Source: Acidobacteriota bacterium
Lineage (GTDB): Bacteria > Acidobacteriota > Thermoanaerobaculia > Multivoradales > Multivoraceae
NCBI GenBank assembly: GCA_028877275.1
Contig: JAPPFP010000003.1
Span: 1-51,473, forward strand
Direction: 5' to 3'
Length of the DNA stretch: 51,473 nucleotides
Below are positions 39,517 to 48,898 of this stretch, piece by piece. The position numbers and the translations under genes are program-made. The notes under the pieces are model-generated. The model saw only the letters and a list, made by a program, of their open reading frames with translations, was not told the DNA's origin and made no database searches. Position 1 is the stretch's first letter. Each line of letters opens with the position of its first letter.

Positions 39517-40205
39517 TGTCCGAGCCTCCGGCGCCAGGCGGCATCGAGTCCCGCGGCCTCGCCGTGCCAGGCGGTCTGGCCCTGCTCCAGCAGAAGCGCC
39601 TGCCGGCACAACCGGGAGGCCCGCTCGATCGCGTGGGATGCGACGATCAGCGAGCCGCCGCCGGCCGCGAAGCGTTCGATCCAGCGCTCGACCAGCGTCT
39701 GGCCTTCCGGATCCAGCGCCGCGAACGGTTCGTCGAGCAGCAGCAGGCGCGGGTTCTCGAGACGGCAGCGGGCGAGGATCAGGCGTTTTCTCATGCCGGC
39801 GGAGAAGCCGCCCACCTGGCGGTCGGCCGCGGCTTCGAGCCCGACCTCGTCGAGCAGATCGGCGAGCCGCGCGCGGTCCGGGTTGCCGTCGCAGAGGTCG
39901 CTCCAGAGCCGCAGCGTCTCCATCGCGGTCAGCCGGTCATAGAGATAGTCGTGGTGGGAAACCAGGGACAGTTGGCGGCGAGCGCCGGCGCGGTCCTCGA
40001 AGGGCCGCCTGCCGCCGATGGTCAGCTCGCCCGCGGTCGGGCGCCGGAGCCCCGCGATCAGTCTCAGCAGGGTCGTCTTGCCGGAACCGTTGGCGCCGGC
40101 CAGCAGCAGCCGCCCTCCGGCCTCGAAGTCGAGGTCGACGTGGGCCAGCGCCCAGTGACGTCCGAACCGGATGCCCAGCCCGCGTGCGTGGATCAGGTTT
40201 GCCAA
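39513..40205 (-). CDS. ccmA: Heme exporter ATPase CcmA
   Basis: CcmA is the ATPase of the CcmAB transporter, used to release holo-CcmE. The 230 residues show Walker A GANGSGKTT (37-45), the ABC signature region GGFSAGMRKRLILARCRL, Walker B LLLLDEPFAALD and the switch His in VASHAIERAS. It is the first gene of the eight-gene ccm operon on the minus strand. Confidence 0.92.
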   Translation of the reverse strand: MANLIHARGLGIRFGRHWALAHVDLDFEAGGRLLLAGANGSGKTTLLRLIAGLRRPTAGELTIGGRRPFEDRAGARRQLSLVSHHDYLYDRLTAMETLRLWSDLCDGNPDRARLADLLDEVGLEAAADRQVGGFSAGMRKRLILARCRLENPRLLLLDEPFAALDPEGQTLVERWIERFAAGGGSLIVASHAIERASRLCRQALLLEQGQTAWHGEAAGLDAAWRRRLGQ

Positions 40206-40354
40206 GGGTGACCCGGTTACTCTCTGCGGCGCGGTGGAGGGCGGCGGCCGCCCGTGCCGCGGGCGGAAAGGCTACAGCAGCCTTGGTCGCGGGCGCTGCC
40301 GGCCGGTTGGCCTTGCTCGCGCCGCCGCGCAACAAACGGAGGCGGGCGACGTAG
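40206..40354. other. Divergent intergenic region between ccmA and the sigma factor gene
   Basis: This 149-bp gap should hold promoters for the ccm operon (minus) and the ECF sigma gene (plus). It is extremely GC-rich, and I can point to no confident -10 or -35 box on either strand. Confidence 0.4.
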
Positions 40355-40942
40355 GTGAATGCTGTGGAGGCAACTCGGGCGACCGACGAAGAGTTGGTGG
40401 CTGCGATTCTGGACGGCGAGGCCGCCCTGTACACCGATCTGGTGGAAAGGTACCGGGGCCGGCTGATCAACTACCTGAATCGCTTCCTCGGCAACGTCCA
40501 CGAGTCCGAAGAGCTTTCGCAGGAAGTGTTTCTGAGGGTCTACCGGGCCCTCGACCGTTACAACCCCAAGTACCGGTTCTCGACATGGCTGTTTCGGGTG
40601 GCGAAGAACGCCGCGATCGACCTGATCCGGAAGCGGCGCCTGAAGCTGGTTCCGATGCAGCGGGTCGGGGTGGACGGGCAGGCGCAGGAGAGGGAGTTTG
40701 AGAGCGAGGAAAGGGACCCCTACCGGACGCTGCGGAACGTGGAACGGCGCCAGGCGATCGGCGCCGCGATCGACGGGCTGAAAGAGGAGTACCGCGAGTT
40801 GATCCAGTTGAGACACTTCGCCGAGATGACGTACGAAGAGATCGCGGAGTTCAAGGGCATGCCCCTGGGCACCGTCAAGAACAAGTTGTTTCGCGGCCGC
40901 CGGATGCTGAAGGCCCGGCTGGCCGACTACCTCACCGACTGA
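40355..40942 (+). CDS. ECF-family RNA polymerase sigma factor
   Basis: The 195-residue protein has sigma region 2 (LVERYRGRLINYLNRFLGNVHESEELSQEVFLRVYRAL, FSTWLFRVAKNAAIDLIRKRR) and region 4 (LKEEYRELIQLRHFAEMTYEEIAEFKGMPLGTVKNKLFRGRRML). These are the -10 and -35 recognition domains of group 4 sigma factors. A charged 25-residue linker joins them. GTG start. The zinc-finger anti-sigma gene follows after 21 bp, so its activity is probably controlled by that membrane protein. Confidence 0.9.
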   Translation: MNAVEATRATDEELVAAILDGEAALYTDLVERYRGRLINYLNRFLGNVHESEELSQEVFLRVYRALDRYNPKYRFSTWLFRVAKNAAIDLIRKRRLKLVPMQRVGVDGQAQEREFESEERDPYRTLRNVERRQAIGAAIDGLKEEYRELIQLRHFAEMTYEEIAEFKGMPLGTVKNKLFRGRRMLKARLADYLTD

Positions 40943-40963
40943 CGGACGGCGGGAGTAACGGCG

Positions 40964-41536
40964 ATGACGAGTTCAGACAGCTCGACGGTCCTCGAGAGTG
41001 GCGCCTGTCCCCAGGCGGAGTTGATCGACGCCTACGTCGACGGCGCGGTCAACGAAACGGAGCGCCGGTCGGCTGAGCAGCACCTGACGGGCTGCGCGGC
41101 ATGCCGGGACGAGGCACAGGGCCTCTCGGCGCTCCACGAGCTCCTCGCGGCGGAACGGCTCGCTCCGGAGCCGCTGGCGATCGATCTCCGCGCGCCGCGG
41201 CCCACCGGCCGCCGTCGCGCCGCCATGGCCGCTGCCGGCCTGGTCGCGGTGTTCGGCGGCGCCCTGGCGGTTCTCGCGACGCTCGCGCCTGCGGCCGGCT
41301 CGGCGGCTTCCGCGGCCGCGACCCTGTTCGACTTCGCGGCTACCCTCGGCATGCTCGGCGCCGGCCTGCTCGATGCCTCGTGGCGCGGCCTCAACGTGGC
41401 CATGTCCTCGGCCCTGGAGCCGGCGACGCCGGCCCTGCTGTTTGCCGGCGCCGCGGTCGTGGGCCTGACCGGCCTCCTGTTCTCGCTGCTCCGGCGGGGT
41501 TCGAAGGCGTCGGCACGGCAACGATCCCGACGCTAG
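40964..41536 (+). CDS. Zinc-finger membrane anti-sigma factor
   Basis: The 190-residue product begins with a ZAS-type motif: LIDAYVDGAVNETERRSAEQHLTGCAAC, with His40, Cys44 and Cys47. It then has two or three hydrophobic helices (AAMAAAGLVAVFGGALAVLATLAP, LLFAGAAVVGLTGLLFSLL). The cytoplasmic N-terminus would hold the adjacent sigma factor. An Ala-rich segment between the helices is probably periplasmic. Confidence 0.82.
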   Translation: MTSSDSSTVLESGACPQAELIDAYVDGAVNETERRSAEQHLTGCAACRDEAQGLSALHELLAAERLAPEPLAIDLRAPRPTGRRRAAMAAAGLVAVFGGALAVLATLAPAAGSAASAAATLFDFAATLGMLGAGLLDASWRGLNVAMSSALEPATPALLFAGAAVVGLTGLLFSLLRRGSKASARQRSRR

Positions 41537-41543
41537 GCCGGCT

Positions 41544-42476
41544 CTATAGCCCGGCGAACCACGGATCTCGGCGGCCGAGCCTGCTGTCCAGCGCCGCGCC
41601 GATGCCGACGCAGGTGACGATGGTCCAGGTCCAGCCGCCGACATAGGGCGCCATCTTGACGAGGCCCAGGACCAGAAGCCCGGACAGCGCCGCGGCGAGC
41701 GGTCGACCCGCCAGGCCCAGGCGCCCCGGCAGCAGGCGGGCGCCCACCGCCTGGAACACCGCGACCGTCCCCCACAGCTTGCAGACGAGGATTGCCACTC
41801 CACAGACGGCGAGCAGGGGCGCGCCGACCAACGCCGGCGCCGTCGCGGTCAGCACCGCAAAGGTCAAGGCCACGGCGAGTACCGCCACCAGGCCGGCGAA
41901 GAAGTTGCGAAACGGCCGCTCGAGGACGCTCTGCGCCGTCGCCTTCAACGCCGGGTCGAAGCCAGCCACCAGCACCAGAGTCACCAGCAGCCAGGCGAAC
42001 AGCAGGCCGAGGTTCAGCAGCGCCACCGCGGGCGACAGCGCGGCCTGGCCGAGCACCGGCCCTTCCGCGAGAACGACCAGCGACGAGGGCGCCCGCGCGT
42101 AGGCCACGGTACGGCCCTCGATGGCGGCCCCCGACTCGGCATCCACCCGGCCACCCAGCACGAACACGTCCCCGCCCAGCCGTGCCGACGGACCCAGACC
42201 GACATCGCCGCCGAGCACAATCACATCGCCCTGAACGACGCCGTCGATGCGGGCGTTGCCGTTCAGGACGACCGCGTCCGACCGCGCCTCGCCGCGGAGT
42301 TCCAGGTCTCTCCCGATCGCGAGTAGCTGGTCCCGGGCAACGGCATCCGGGCCGACCACGACGGCCGGGTCGTCGGATCGCGGCGAGGGCTCTGGCGCAA
42401 CGCAGCTCAGCGCCGCCGCGGCGACCGCGGACAGGACCAGGCCATGAACGGCTTGATGAAGGCGGAGTCTCACCAC
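41544..42476 (-). CDS. Membrane lipoprotein with polymer-forming (bactofilin-like) beta-repeat domain
   Basis: The 310-residue product has a signal and probable lipidated Cys25 (VAAAALSCVAP). Short repeats of LxGxARxDGxVxGDVxVLGGDV type follow (~55-125: AVVLNGNARIDGVVQGDVIVLGGDVGLG, GGDVFVLGGRVDAESGA), like the right-handed beta-helix of polymer-forming cytoskeletal domains. After this come five or so membrane helices. The same plan is seen in uncharacterised bacterial membrane proteins. Its tail faces the anti-sigma gene across 7 bp, so linkage to that regulon is only a guess. Confidence 0.6.
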   Translation of the reverse strand: MVRLRLHQAVHGLVLSAVAAAALSCVAPEPSPRSDDPAVVVGPDAVARDQLLAIGRDLELRGEARSDAVVLNGNARIDGVVQGDVIVLGGDVGLGPSARLGGDVFVLGGRVDAESGAAIEGRTVAYARAPSSLVVLAEGPVLGQAALSPAVALLNLGLLFAWLLVTLVLVAGFDPALKATAQSVLERPFRNFFAGLVAVLAVALTFAVLTATAPALVGAPLLAVCGVAILVCKLWGTVAVFQAVGARLLPGRLGLAGRPLAAALSGLLVLGLVKMAPYVGGWTWTIVTCVGIGAALDSRLGRRDPWFAGL

Positions 42477-42488
42477 TGACCGCGCACC

Positions 42489-44318
42489 CTAGCGCCGCAC
42501 CCGCTCGATGATGCGCGCGGAGTCCTTCATGAACTCCATCATCTTCTCCTCGATCGCGCCGCCGCGCTCGTCGAGCCGGCGGGCCTGGGCCAGGGCGCCG
42601 CGCGCTCCGTCCTCGTCGCCCGATGCCAGGAGCGCCATGCCCAGGCGGGTGAGCGCCGCGGTCGACGGTCCGAGCTCGGTCGACTGGGAGAGGAACTCGA
42701 TCGCCTCGTCCAGCTCCTGGCGCTTGTAGTGGACCCAGCCCAGGGCCGCTAGCGGGAACTGGCGCAACTCTTCCGGGGCGTGCTCCAGGGACCGGCGCGC
42801 GAAGTCGAGGGCCTGGTCGAGGTCCTCGTCCATCTCCGCCAGGTTGTAGGCCATCTCGTAGTAGGCGATGCTCTTCGAGAAGCTGGAGCCGGCCTCGTCG
42901 AGCAGCCGTCGCCCGGCCTCGTTCGCGTCCCTGTACCTGCCCTCACTGCGCAGCGCCTCGATCAGGGTCGCGTAGGCGGTCGCCCGCAGCATCTCGCCCG
43001 GCTTCGATGCGAGCACCCGCTCGGTCAGCGGGCGGATCTCCTGGCTGCGGTCGAGCCGCAGGCAGGCCAGCGCGTAGGACATCAGCAGGGCCGGGTTGTC
43101 CGGGTCGAGCGCCAGCGCCTCGCGGTAGCAACGGAGCGCTTCCGGCGCGTCGCCGGATCGGATCGCCTGCTCGCCGAGGCTGACCAGGTCAGCCGCGGCG
43201 GGGCTGGTCCTCGGCAGATCGGCGCCGGACCGTCCTGAGAGGTAGGCCACCAGGTCGCGATAGCGCATGCGCCGGGGATTCAGTTGCTGGGCGGTGCGAA
43301 ACGCGGCGAGCGCCTTGCGGTTCCAGCCCCGGTCCAGGTAGCAGAGACCGAGCAGGTGGTGGCATTCCTCGAAGGCGGGATCGACCTGAACCGCCCGGCT
43401 CAGCGACTCGATCGCCCCCGGCAGCTTGCCCATCTCGTAGTAGCAGCGGCCGAGCAGGTAGAGCGCCTGCGGCACGACGTCGATCTCGACGGCGCGCTCC
43501 AGAAACGCGGCGGCGGACTTCAACTGTCCCCGGCCGGCGAGCGACGCCCCCAGGCAGAAGTGCGGCAGAAACGCGCCCGGGTGCTGGATCACGGCCTTCT
43601 CGAGCAGCTCCTGGCCGCGTTGCTCGTCGCCCTGCTGGAGCTGGATGACACCGGTGTAGACCAGACCCTGCATGTGGTCCGGCTTGGTCTTCAGCAGCCG
43701 GTCGAAGTGCTCCAGGGCGGGTTCCAGTCGTCCCTCCTGGAAGTGTGATTCGCCCAGGAACCGGGCCAGTTCGTGGTTGCGGCGGTCGAGCCCGGCCGCC
43801 GCCTCCAGCGCCTTCATCGCGCGGGCCAGGTCCAGGCCGTTCAGCGCGTGCTCAGCCTCCTCGAGGAGCTGCGTGAAGGCGGGGCGCCGGTTCCCCTCGT
43901 AGAGCCCCAGAACGCCGTCCCTGACCGCCGCGAAACGCTCGCGCTTCTCCAGCACGAGGAACTGGTAGTCCATCTTGGACTCCCAGAGGTCGCTCCATTC
44001 GGCGGTGTCGATCACGTGCTGCCGCTCCAGGAGGTCGCGCAACGCCAGCATGCCCGCGTGATGAACGAGGATGCTCTCCTCCTGGCGCTCCATGGCGCTC
44101 AGGACCTTCTGCACCGTCTCGCCGGTGCGCTTGAGGACCTCCTCCAGGATGGAGATCCGCTCCAGCAGGTGCTCGTCGAGGGAGAACTCCTCGTCGCCGG
44201 CATCGAGAGTCTCCTCGCCCGGGACGGCGGAGCCGGAGAGCACCATCAGTTTCTGCCGGCAACGCTGGCAGTACTCCGCGTCGTCCTCGTTCCGCGCGCC
44301 GCAGACCTGGCAGTACAT
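42489..44318 (-). CDS. Zinc-ribbon plus tetratricopeptide repeat protein
   Basis: The 609-residue protein begins MYCQVCGARNEDDAEYCQRC, a small zinc ribbon with two CxxC pairs. A coiled-coil region (~40-110: LLERISILEEVLKRTGETVQKVLS) follows, then about ten TPR-type repeats from ~140 to the end (ARFLGESHFQEGRLEPALEHFDRLLK, LGRCYYEMGKLPGAIESLSRAV, LGLCYLDRGWNRKALAAFRTA). It is cytoplasmic, with no signal peptide, and is probably a scaffold for a protein complex. The ATG at 44318 starts the ribbon; no partner is obvious. It diverges from proS. Confidence 0.75.
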   Translation of the reverse strand: MYCQVCGARNEDDAEYCQRCRQKLMVLSGSAVPGEETLDAGDEEFSLDEHLLERISILEEVLKRTGETVQKVLSAMERQEESILVHHAGMLALRDLLERQHVIDTAEWSDLWESKMDYQFLVLEKRERFAAVRDGVLGLYEGNRRPAFTQLLEEAEHALNGLDLARAMKALEAAAGLDRRNHELARFLGESHFQEGRLEPALEHFDRLLKTKPDHMQGLVYTGVIQLQQGDEQRGQELLEKAVIQHPGAFLPHFCLGASLAGRGQLKSAAAFLERAVEIDVVPQALYLLGRCYYEMGKLPGAIESLSRAVQVDPAFEECHHLLGLCYLDRGWNRKALAAFRTAQQLNPRRMRYRDLVAYLSGRSGADLPRTSPAAADLVSLGEQAIRSGDAPEALRCYREALALDPDNPALLMSYALACLRLDRSQEIRPLTERVLASKPGEMLRATAYATLIEALRSEGRYRDANEAGRRLLDEAGSSFSKSIAYYEMAYNLAEMDEDLDQALDFARRSLEHAPEELRQFPLAALGWVHYKRQELDEAIEFLSQSTELGPSTAALTRLGMALLASGDEDGARGALAQARRLDERGGAIEEKMMEFMKDSARIIERVRR

Positions 44319-44369
44319 CGCGGCGAGCCTACTGGCTGCGTTGTAGTCTCCGCGGCCGGAGAGCCACGA

Positions 44370-46106
44370 ATGCGCTGGAGCAACTACTACCTGATGACCG
44401 CCCGCGAGGCGCCCCGCGACGCCGAGGTGGTGAGTCACCAGTTGATGGCGCGCGCCGGACTGGTGCGGCGGCTGGCTGCCGGGATCTACACGATGCAGCC
44501 GGCGGGTTGGCGGACGATGCGCAAGCTGATGGCGATCGTCCGCCGCGAGATGGAGCGGGCGGGAGCGGTGGAGCTCTCGATGCCGGCGATTCAGCCCGCC
44601 GAGCTGTGGGAGGAGTCCGGACGCTGGTTCAAGTACGGCGCCGAACTCCTGCGCATGGAGGACCGTCACGGACGGCGGTTCTGCTTCGGTCCGACCCACG
44701 AGGAGGTCATCACCGATCTGGTCCGGCGCGACGTGAAGAGCTACCGGCAGATGCCGCTCAACCTGTTCCAGATCCAGACCAAGTTCCGGGACGAGATCCG
44801 CCCCCGGTTCGGGCTCATGCGCGGCCGGGAGTTCATCATGAAGGACGCCTACTCCTTCGACGCGGATGAGGAAGGCCTGGACCGGAGCTATCAGGCGATG
44901 TACGACGCCTACTCGCGCATCTTCGAGGCCTGCGGGCTCGAGTACTCCGTGGTCGAAGCGGACCAGGGCGCGATCGGCGGCTCCTCGTCGCACGAGTTCA
45001 TGGTGCTCGCCGACACCGGCGAAAGCGCGATCGCGAGCTGCGCCGCCTGCGGCTACGGCGCCAACGTCGAACGGGCGGAGGTGGGCACTCTGGCGCAGCC
45101 GGCGGAAGGCGGCGGCAACGCCGGCGGCGACGGACCGCGCAGGGTCTCGACGCCGGGCGCGACGACCGTCGCCGAGGTGGCCGGGATGCTGGAGGTCGAC
45201 AGAACCCTCGTGGTCAAGACGCTGATCTACGAAACGGACGACGGACTGGCGGCGGTCGCGATCCGCGGCGACCGCGAGGTGAACGAGGTCAAGCTGCTGA
45301 ACGTGCTCGGCGGCCTCGGGCTGCGGCTCGCTTCGGCCGAACAGGTGGCGGAGGCGACGGGCGGCCCGCTGGGCTTCTCGGGCCCGGTCGGCCTTTCGCC
45401 CGAGGTGCGCCTGGTGGTCGACGAGTCGGCGCGCGCGCTGGCTGACTTCGTCTGCGGCGCCAACGCGGGTGACGAGCACCTCGTGTCCGTGAGGTGGGAC
45501 CGGGACGTGGCGGGCGCGCGGCCTCTGGAGTGGGTCGACGTGATGACCGCCGAGGCCGCCGATCCCTGCCCGCGGTGCAGCGCCGGTCAACTGCGCATCT
45601 CGCGGGGTATCGAGGTCGGCCACATCTTCAAGCTGGGTACGGCGTACTCCGAGAGCATGAACTGCACCTTCACCGACGAGCAGGGCCGCCTCCGGCCGGC
45701 CGAGATGGGTTGCTACGGACTCGGGATCGGCCGGACGGCGGCGGCGGCGATCGAACAGGGGCACGACGACGACGGCATCGTCTGGCCGGTGCCCCTTGCG
45801 CCCTTCACGGTCGTCCTCAGCTCGCTCGATCCCGGCGACGAGGCCGTGCGTTCGGCGGCGGACGGTCTCTACGAGGAACTCGAGGCCGCGCTCGCCCCGG
45901 GGGGCTTCGACGTCCTCTACGACGACCGCCGCGAGCGGCCAGGCGTCAAGTTCAAGGACGGGGATCTCGTCGGCTTCCCGGTACGGGTGGTCGTCGGCGC
46001 CCGCTCGCTTCGCGCCGGCGGCGCCGAGGTCTCGAACCGGCAGGACGGCGAGCGCGAGGTCGTGCCGCTCGACGGGGTACCGCAGGCTGTCCTGAGCCGG
46101 CTTTAG
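44370..46106 (+). CDS. proS: Prolyl-tRNA synthetase (bacterial type)
   Basis: ProS charges tRNA-Pro. The 578 residues show class II motif 1 and 2 regions (GIYTMQPAGWRTMRKLMAIV, FCFGPTHEEVITDL, TKFRDEIRPRFGLMRGREFIMKDAYSF). An INS editing domain follows (~235-380: RTLVVKTLIYETDDGLAAVAIRGDREVNEVKL), then motif 3 (MGCYGLGIGRTAAAAIEQ) and a C-terminal anticodon-binding domain. GGAGAG lies upstream of the ATG, and TAGTCT at 44344-44349 may be the -10 box. Confidence 0.95.
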   Translation: MRWSNYYLMTAREAPRDAEVVSHQLMARAGLVRRLAAGIYTMQPAGWRTMRKLMAIVRREMERAGAVELSMPAIQPAELWEESGRWFKYGAELLRMEDRHGRRFCFGPTHEEVITDLVRRDVKSYRQMPLNLFQIQTKFRDEIRPRFGLMRGREFIMKDAYSFDADEEGLDRSYQAMYDAYSRIFEACGLEYSVVEADQGAIGGSSSHEFMVLADTGESAIASCAACGYGANVERAEVGTLAQPAEGGGNAGGDGPRRVSTPGATTVAEVAGMLEVDRTLVVKTLIYETDDGLAAVAIRGDREVNEVKLLNVLGGLGLRLASAEQVAEATGGPLGFSGPVGLSPEVRLVVDESARALADFVCGANAGDEHLVSVRWDRDVAGARPLEWVDVMTAEAADPCPRCSAGQLRISRGIEVGHIFKLGTAYSESMNCTFTDEQGRLRPAEMGCYGLGIGRTAAAAIEQGHDDDGIVWPVPLAPFTVVLSSLDPGDEAVRSAADGLYEELEAALAPGGFDVLYDDRRERPGVKFKDGDLVGFPVRVVVGARSLRAGGAEVSNRQDGEREVVPLDGVPQAVLSRL

Positions 46107-46121
46107 CCGAGAATCGTGACC

Positions 46122-46139
46122 GGGGGTCTTCTGACCCCC
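46122..46139. repeat. Dispersed hairpin, TTCT loop (GGGGGTC stem), between convergent genes
   Basis: GGGGGTC-TTCT-GACCCCC, extended by C-G, lies 15 bp after the proS stop and 23 bp before the end of the CorC/HlyC gene. It belongs to the same hairpin family as 181, 10443 and 28941, and could mark the end of both transcripts. Confidence 0.6.
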
Positions 46140-46162
46140 GGATCCGGCGGTAGTCCTCCGGG

Positions 46163-47512
46163 CTACGCCTCCTCCTCCGCCGGTTCAGGCAGCACCGTCA
46201 GCCGCAGCGACACGATCCGGTTCCCGTCCACCTCCACCACCTCCAGCCGCAGCCGGCCGACCTCGACGGTGTCGCCGATCTCGGCGGTCCGGCCGAGTTC
46301 GGACAGGGCGATGCCGGCGACGGTGTCCTCCTCGCGGGCATCGGAGATGTCCATGCCGAGCTCGTCCTCGAGGTCGTCGAGCAGCATGCCGCCGAGCACC
46401 TTGTAGCCGCCGTCGTCCAGGCGGACGAACTCCGGCGCCTCGGCGTCGAACTCGTCCTGGATCTCGCCGACGATCTCCTCCAGCACGTTCTCGAGCGTCA
46501 CGATGCCGGCCACCCCGCCGAACTCGTCCACCACGGCCGCCATGTGGATGTGCTCGTGGCGCATGCGGGCCATCAACTGGTCGAGCGGCAGGGTCTCGGG
46601 CACGGCGAACGTCTCGCGGGCGATGTCGCGCAGCGACTCCGGTGGTTCCTGGGCGATGAACAGGTCCTTGATGTGCACCAGGCCGACGAGCTGATCCAGG
46701 TCGCCCTCGCAGAGCGGGAAGCGGGTGTGACCGCTCTGGCGGGCCCGATCGAGGTTCGCCTCCATCGGCGCCGCGGCGTCGAGATAGACCACCTCGGTGC
46801 GGGGAACCATCACCTGGCGGGCGTTGCGGTCCGAGAGCTCGAACACGTTGTCGAGCAGCTCCCGCTTGGGCTCGGAGAGTTCGGTCTCCTGCTCGGAGGC
46901 GAGGAGACTCCGGATCTCCTCCTCGCTGTGCGCGAGTTCGCCGTGCCGGAGCGGTTCGATGCCGAACAGGCGCAGGAAGGCGTTCGCCATCTGGTTCAGT
47001 ACCCAGATGCCGGGGTATGTCACCTGGTAGAAGAACCACAGCGGCGCCGCCACCCACAGGCTGGTCGGCTCGGGCCGGCGGATGGCGAGCGACTTGGGCG
47101 CCAGTTCGCCGAGCACGATGTGGAACACGCTGATGATCGCGAAGGCGACCATCAGGCTGATCGAGTGGGCGGCTTCTTCCGGCAGATTGGGCGCCAGGTC
47201 GAAGAGGGGCTGGAGCAGGCGATTGACCGCGGGTTCGCCGACGATGCCGAGGCCGATGCTGGCGAGGGTGATCCCGAGTTGGGTGGCCGACAGGTAGGCG
47301 TCGAGCTGGTCGATCATGCGCTGCGCCAGGCGGCCCCGCAGGGTGTCCTGGTGGGGCGCCACCTGGGTCGGCCGGACCTTGACCAGGGCGAACTCGGCGG
47401 CGACGAAGAAGCCGTTCAGGCCGACCAGGAAGAGGGCCAGGGCCAGGCTCCAGCCCAGCGGCAGATCGAGATTCACGGGCGGCCCGGTGGCCGCGACGAT
47501 CGGCGGGATCAT
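46163..47512 (-). CDS. CNNM/CBS/CorC-domain membrane protein (HlyC/CorC family)
   Basis: The 449 residues have an N-terminal CNNM membrane domain with four hydrophobic segments (WSLALALFLVGLNGFFVAAEFALVKVRP, LGITLASIGLGIVGEPAV, SLMVAFAIISVFHIVLGELAPKSLA). A CBS pair follows (VMVPRTEVVYLDAA, GLVHIKDLFI, HMAAVVDEFGGVAGIVTLENVLEEIVGEI), then the C-terminal CorC_HlyC domain (GYKVLGGMLLDDLEDELG). Relatives act in magnesium/cobalt transport or efflux. The old hemolysin name has no support here. Confidence 0.9.
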   Translation of the reverse strand: MIPPIVAATGPPVNLDLPLGWSLALALFLVGLNGFFVAAEFALVKVRPTQVAPHQDTLRGRLAQRMIDQLDAYLSATQLGITLASIGLGIVGEPAVNRLLQPLFDLAPNLPEEAAHSISLMVAFAIISVFHIVLGELAPKSLAIRRPEPTSLWVAAPLWFFYQVTYPGIWVLNQMANAFLRLFGIEPLRHGELAHSEEEIRSLLASEQETELSEPKRELLDNVFELSDRNARQVMVPRTEVVYLDAAAPMEANLDRARQSGHTRFPLCEGDLDQLVGLVHIKDLFIAQEPPESLRDIARETFAVPETLPLDQLMARMRHEHIHMAAVVDEFGGVAGIVTLENVLEEIVGEIQDEFDAEAPEFVRLDDGGYKVLGGMLLDDLEDELGMDISDAREEDTVAGIALSELGRTAEIGDTVEVGRLRLEVVEVDGNRIVSLRLTVLPEPAEEEA

Positions 47513-47668
47513 TCGCGCGCCGGGAGGGGCGTGGTCGTCAGCGGCGGACGGGACCCGCGGTCACAGGCGCGCCGGTCGGGGTCCGGGTCGGGGTCGTCCA
47601 GACTGGAGTCGGATGGCGAAGGGTCCGAAGCTTCGTCGTTCACGCCGGCCTAGCGTAGCAGGGCAGCG
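47513..47668. other. 156-bp gap between ilvA and the CorC/HlyC gene
   Basis: GC-rich sequence with several GGTCGGGGTC-like short repeats near 47570-47610. No gene, tRNA or convincing promoter is visible. It probably contains the promoter or leader of the gene ending at 46163. Confidence 0.35.
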
Positions 47669-48898
47669 TCAGTGTTCATGCCAGGGCTCAGGCTCGGTCT
47701 GGCGCCGGACGTGGAGGCCGGCGCCGGTGATGCGCTGGATCAGCTCCTCGACGTGCTCGACGCCGCGGGTTTCGAGCCGCAGCTCGATGTGCACTTCATT
47801 GAGTCCGAGGGCGGTGAAGGCGCGCTCGTGGTGGGTCTCCAGCACGTTGGCGCCCGCCTCGCCGACGAGATTGAGCAGCGCGGCCAGGGCGCCCGGACGG
47901 TCCTTGACGCAGACGTCGAGCCGGACCAGACGGCCGTCCTTGGTCAGGCCGCGGTCGATGATGCGGCTGAGCAGGGTGACGTCGATGTTGCCGCCGGTCA
48001 GCACCATCGCGGTCCGGCGGCCCCTGGCCTGGGGGACGTGGTCGTTGACCACCGCCGCCAGCACCGAGGCCCCGGCGCCCTCGACGACCGCCTTCTCCCG
48101 CTCGAGCAGCAGCAGGACGGCGTTCGCGATCTCCTCCTCGTCCACCGTCACGATGTCGTCGACCAGTTCGCGCACCAGGCCCATCGTCAGCTCGCCGGGT
48201 CGCTTGACCGCGATGCCCTCGGCGATCGTGTGGCGACGCTCCACCGTCACCGGGTGTCCCGCGGCGAGGCTCTCCCGCATCGACGGGACGGCCTCCGTCT
48301 GCACGCCGACGATCCGGGTCTGCGGGCGGTGCGCCTTGTAGGCGGCGGCGATCCCGGCGATCACGCCGCCGCCGCCGATCGGCACGACGACGACTTCGAG
48401 GTCGGGTTCCTGGGTCATCAGCTCGAAGCCGATCGTGCCCTGGCCGGCGACGATCTGAGGGTCGTCGAACGGGTGGACGTAGGTCCAGCCGTGCTCGGCT
48501 TCGAGCTCCCGGGCGTGGGCGGTCGCGTCGTCGAAGGTCTCACCGGCCAGCCGGACGTCGGCGCCGAAGTTCCGCGTGTTGGCCACCTTGATCAGGGGCG
48601 TCGGCAGCGGCATGACCACCGTGGCTTCGAGCCCAAGGCGGTGTGCGTGGTAGGCCACCGCCTGGCCGTGGTTGCCGGCCGAGGCCGTGATCAGGCCGCG
48701 GCTCCGCTCCTCCTCGGAGAGGGTGAGGATGCGGTTGAGCGCCCCGCGCTCCTTGAAGGAGCCGGTCATCTGCAGGTTCTCGAGCTTGAAGTAGGCGCCG
48801 ATGCCGCAGAGGCGGGAGAAGTACTCCGAGCGGGCGCAGGGACTTTCGTAGACCGCGCCGGCGATCCGCCGCCGCGCCTGCTCGATCAGTTCGGCCAT
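47669..48898 (-). CDS. ilvA: Threonine ammonia-lyase
   Basis: This PLP enzyme deaminates threonine to 2-oxobutanoate. The 409-residue size with a single C-terminal ACT domain fits the shorter type, as opposed to the ~510-residue biosynthetic form. Seen: YFKLENLQMTGSFKERGALNR (PLP Lys49), TASAGNHGQAVAYHA, VVPIGGGGVIAGIA (phosphate loop), VLTGGNID, and an ACT domain DVCVKDRPGALAALLNLVGEAGANVLE. The ATG at 48898 starts the usual N-terminal helix; the frame is open further upstream, but that sequence looks non-coding. Confidence 0.9.
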   Translation of the reverse strand: MAELIEQARRRIAGAVYESPCARSEYFSRLCGIGAYFKLENLQMTGSFKERGALNRILTLSEEERSRGLITASAGNHGQAVAYHAHRLGLEATVVMPLPTPLIKVANTRNFGADVRLAGETFDDATAHARELEAEHGWTYVHPFDDPQIVAGQGTIGFELMTQEPDLEVVVVPIGGGGVIAGIAAAYKAHRPQTRIVGVQTEAVPSMRESLAAGHPVTVERRHTIAEGIAVKRPGELTMGLVRELVDDIVTVDEEEIANAVLLLLEREKAVVEGAGASVLAAVVNDHVPQARGRRTAMVLTGGNIDVTLLSRIIDRGLTKDGRLVRLDVCVKDRPGALAALLNLVGEAGANVLETHHERAFTALGLNEVHIELRLETRGVEHVEELIQRITGAGLHVRRQTEPEPWHEH

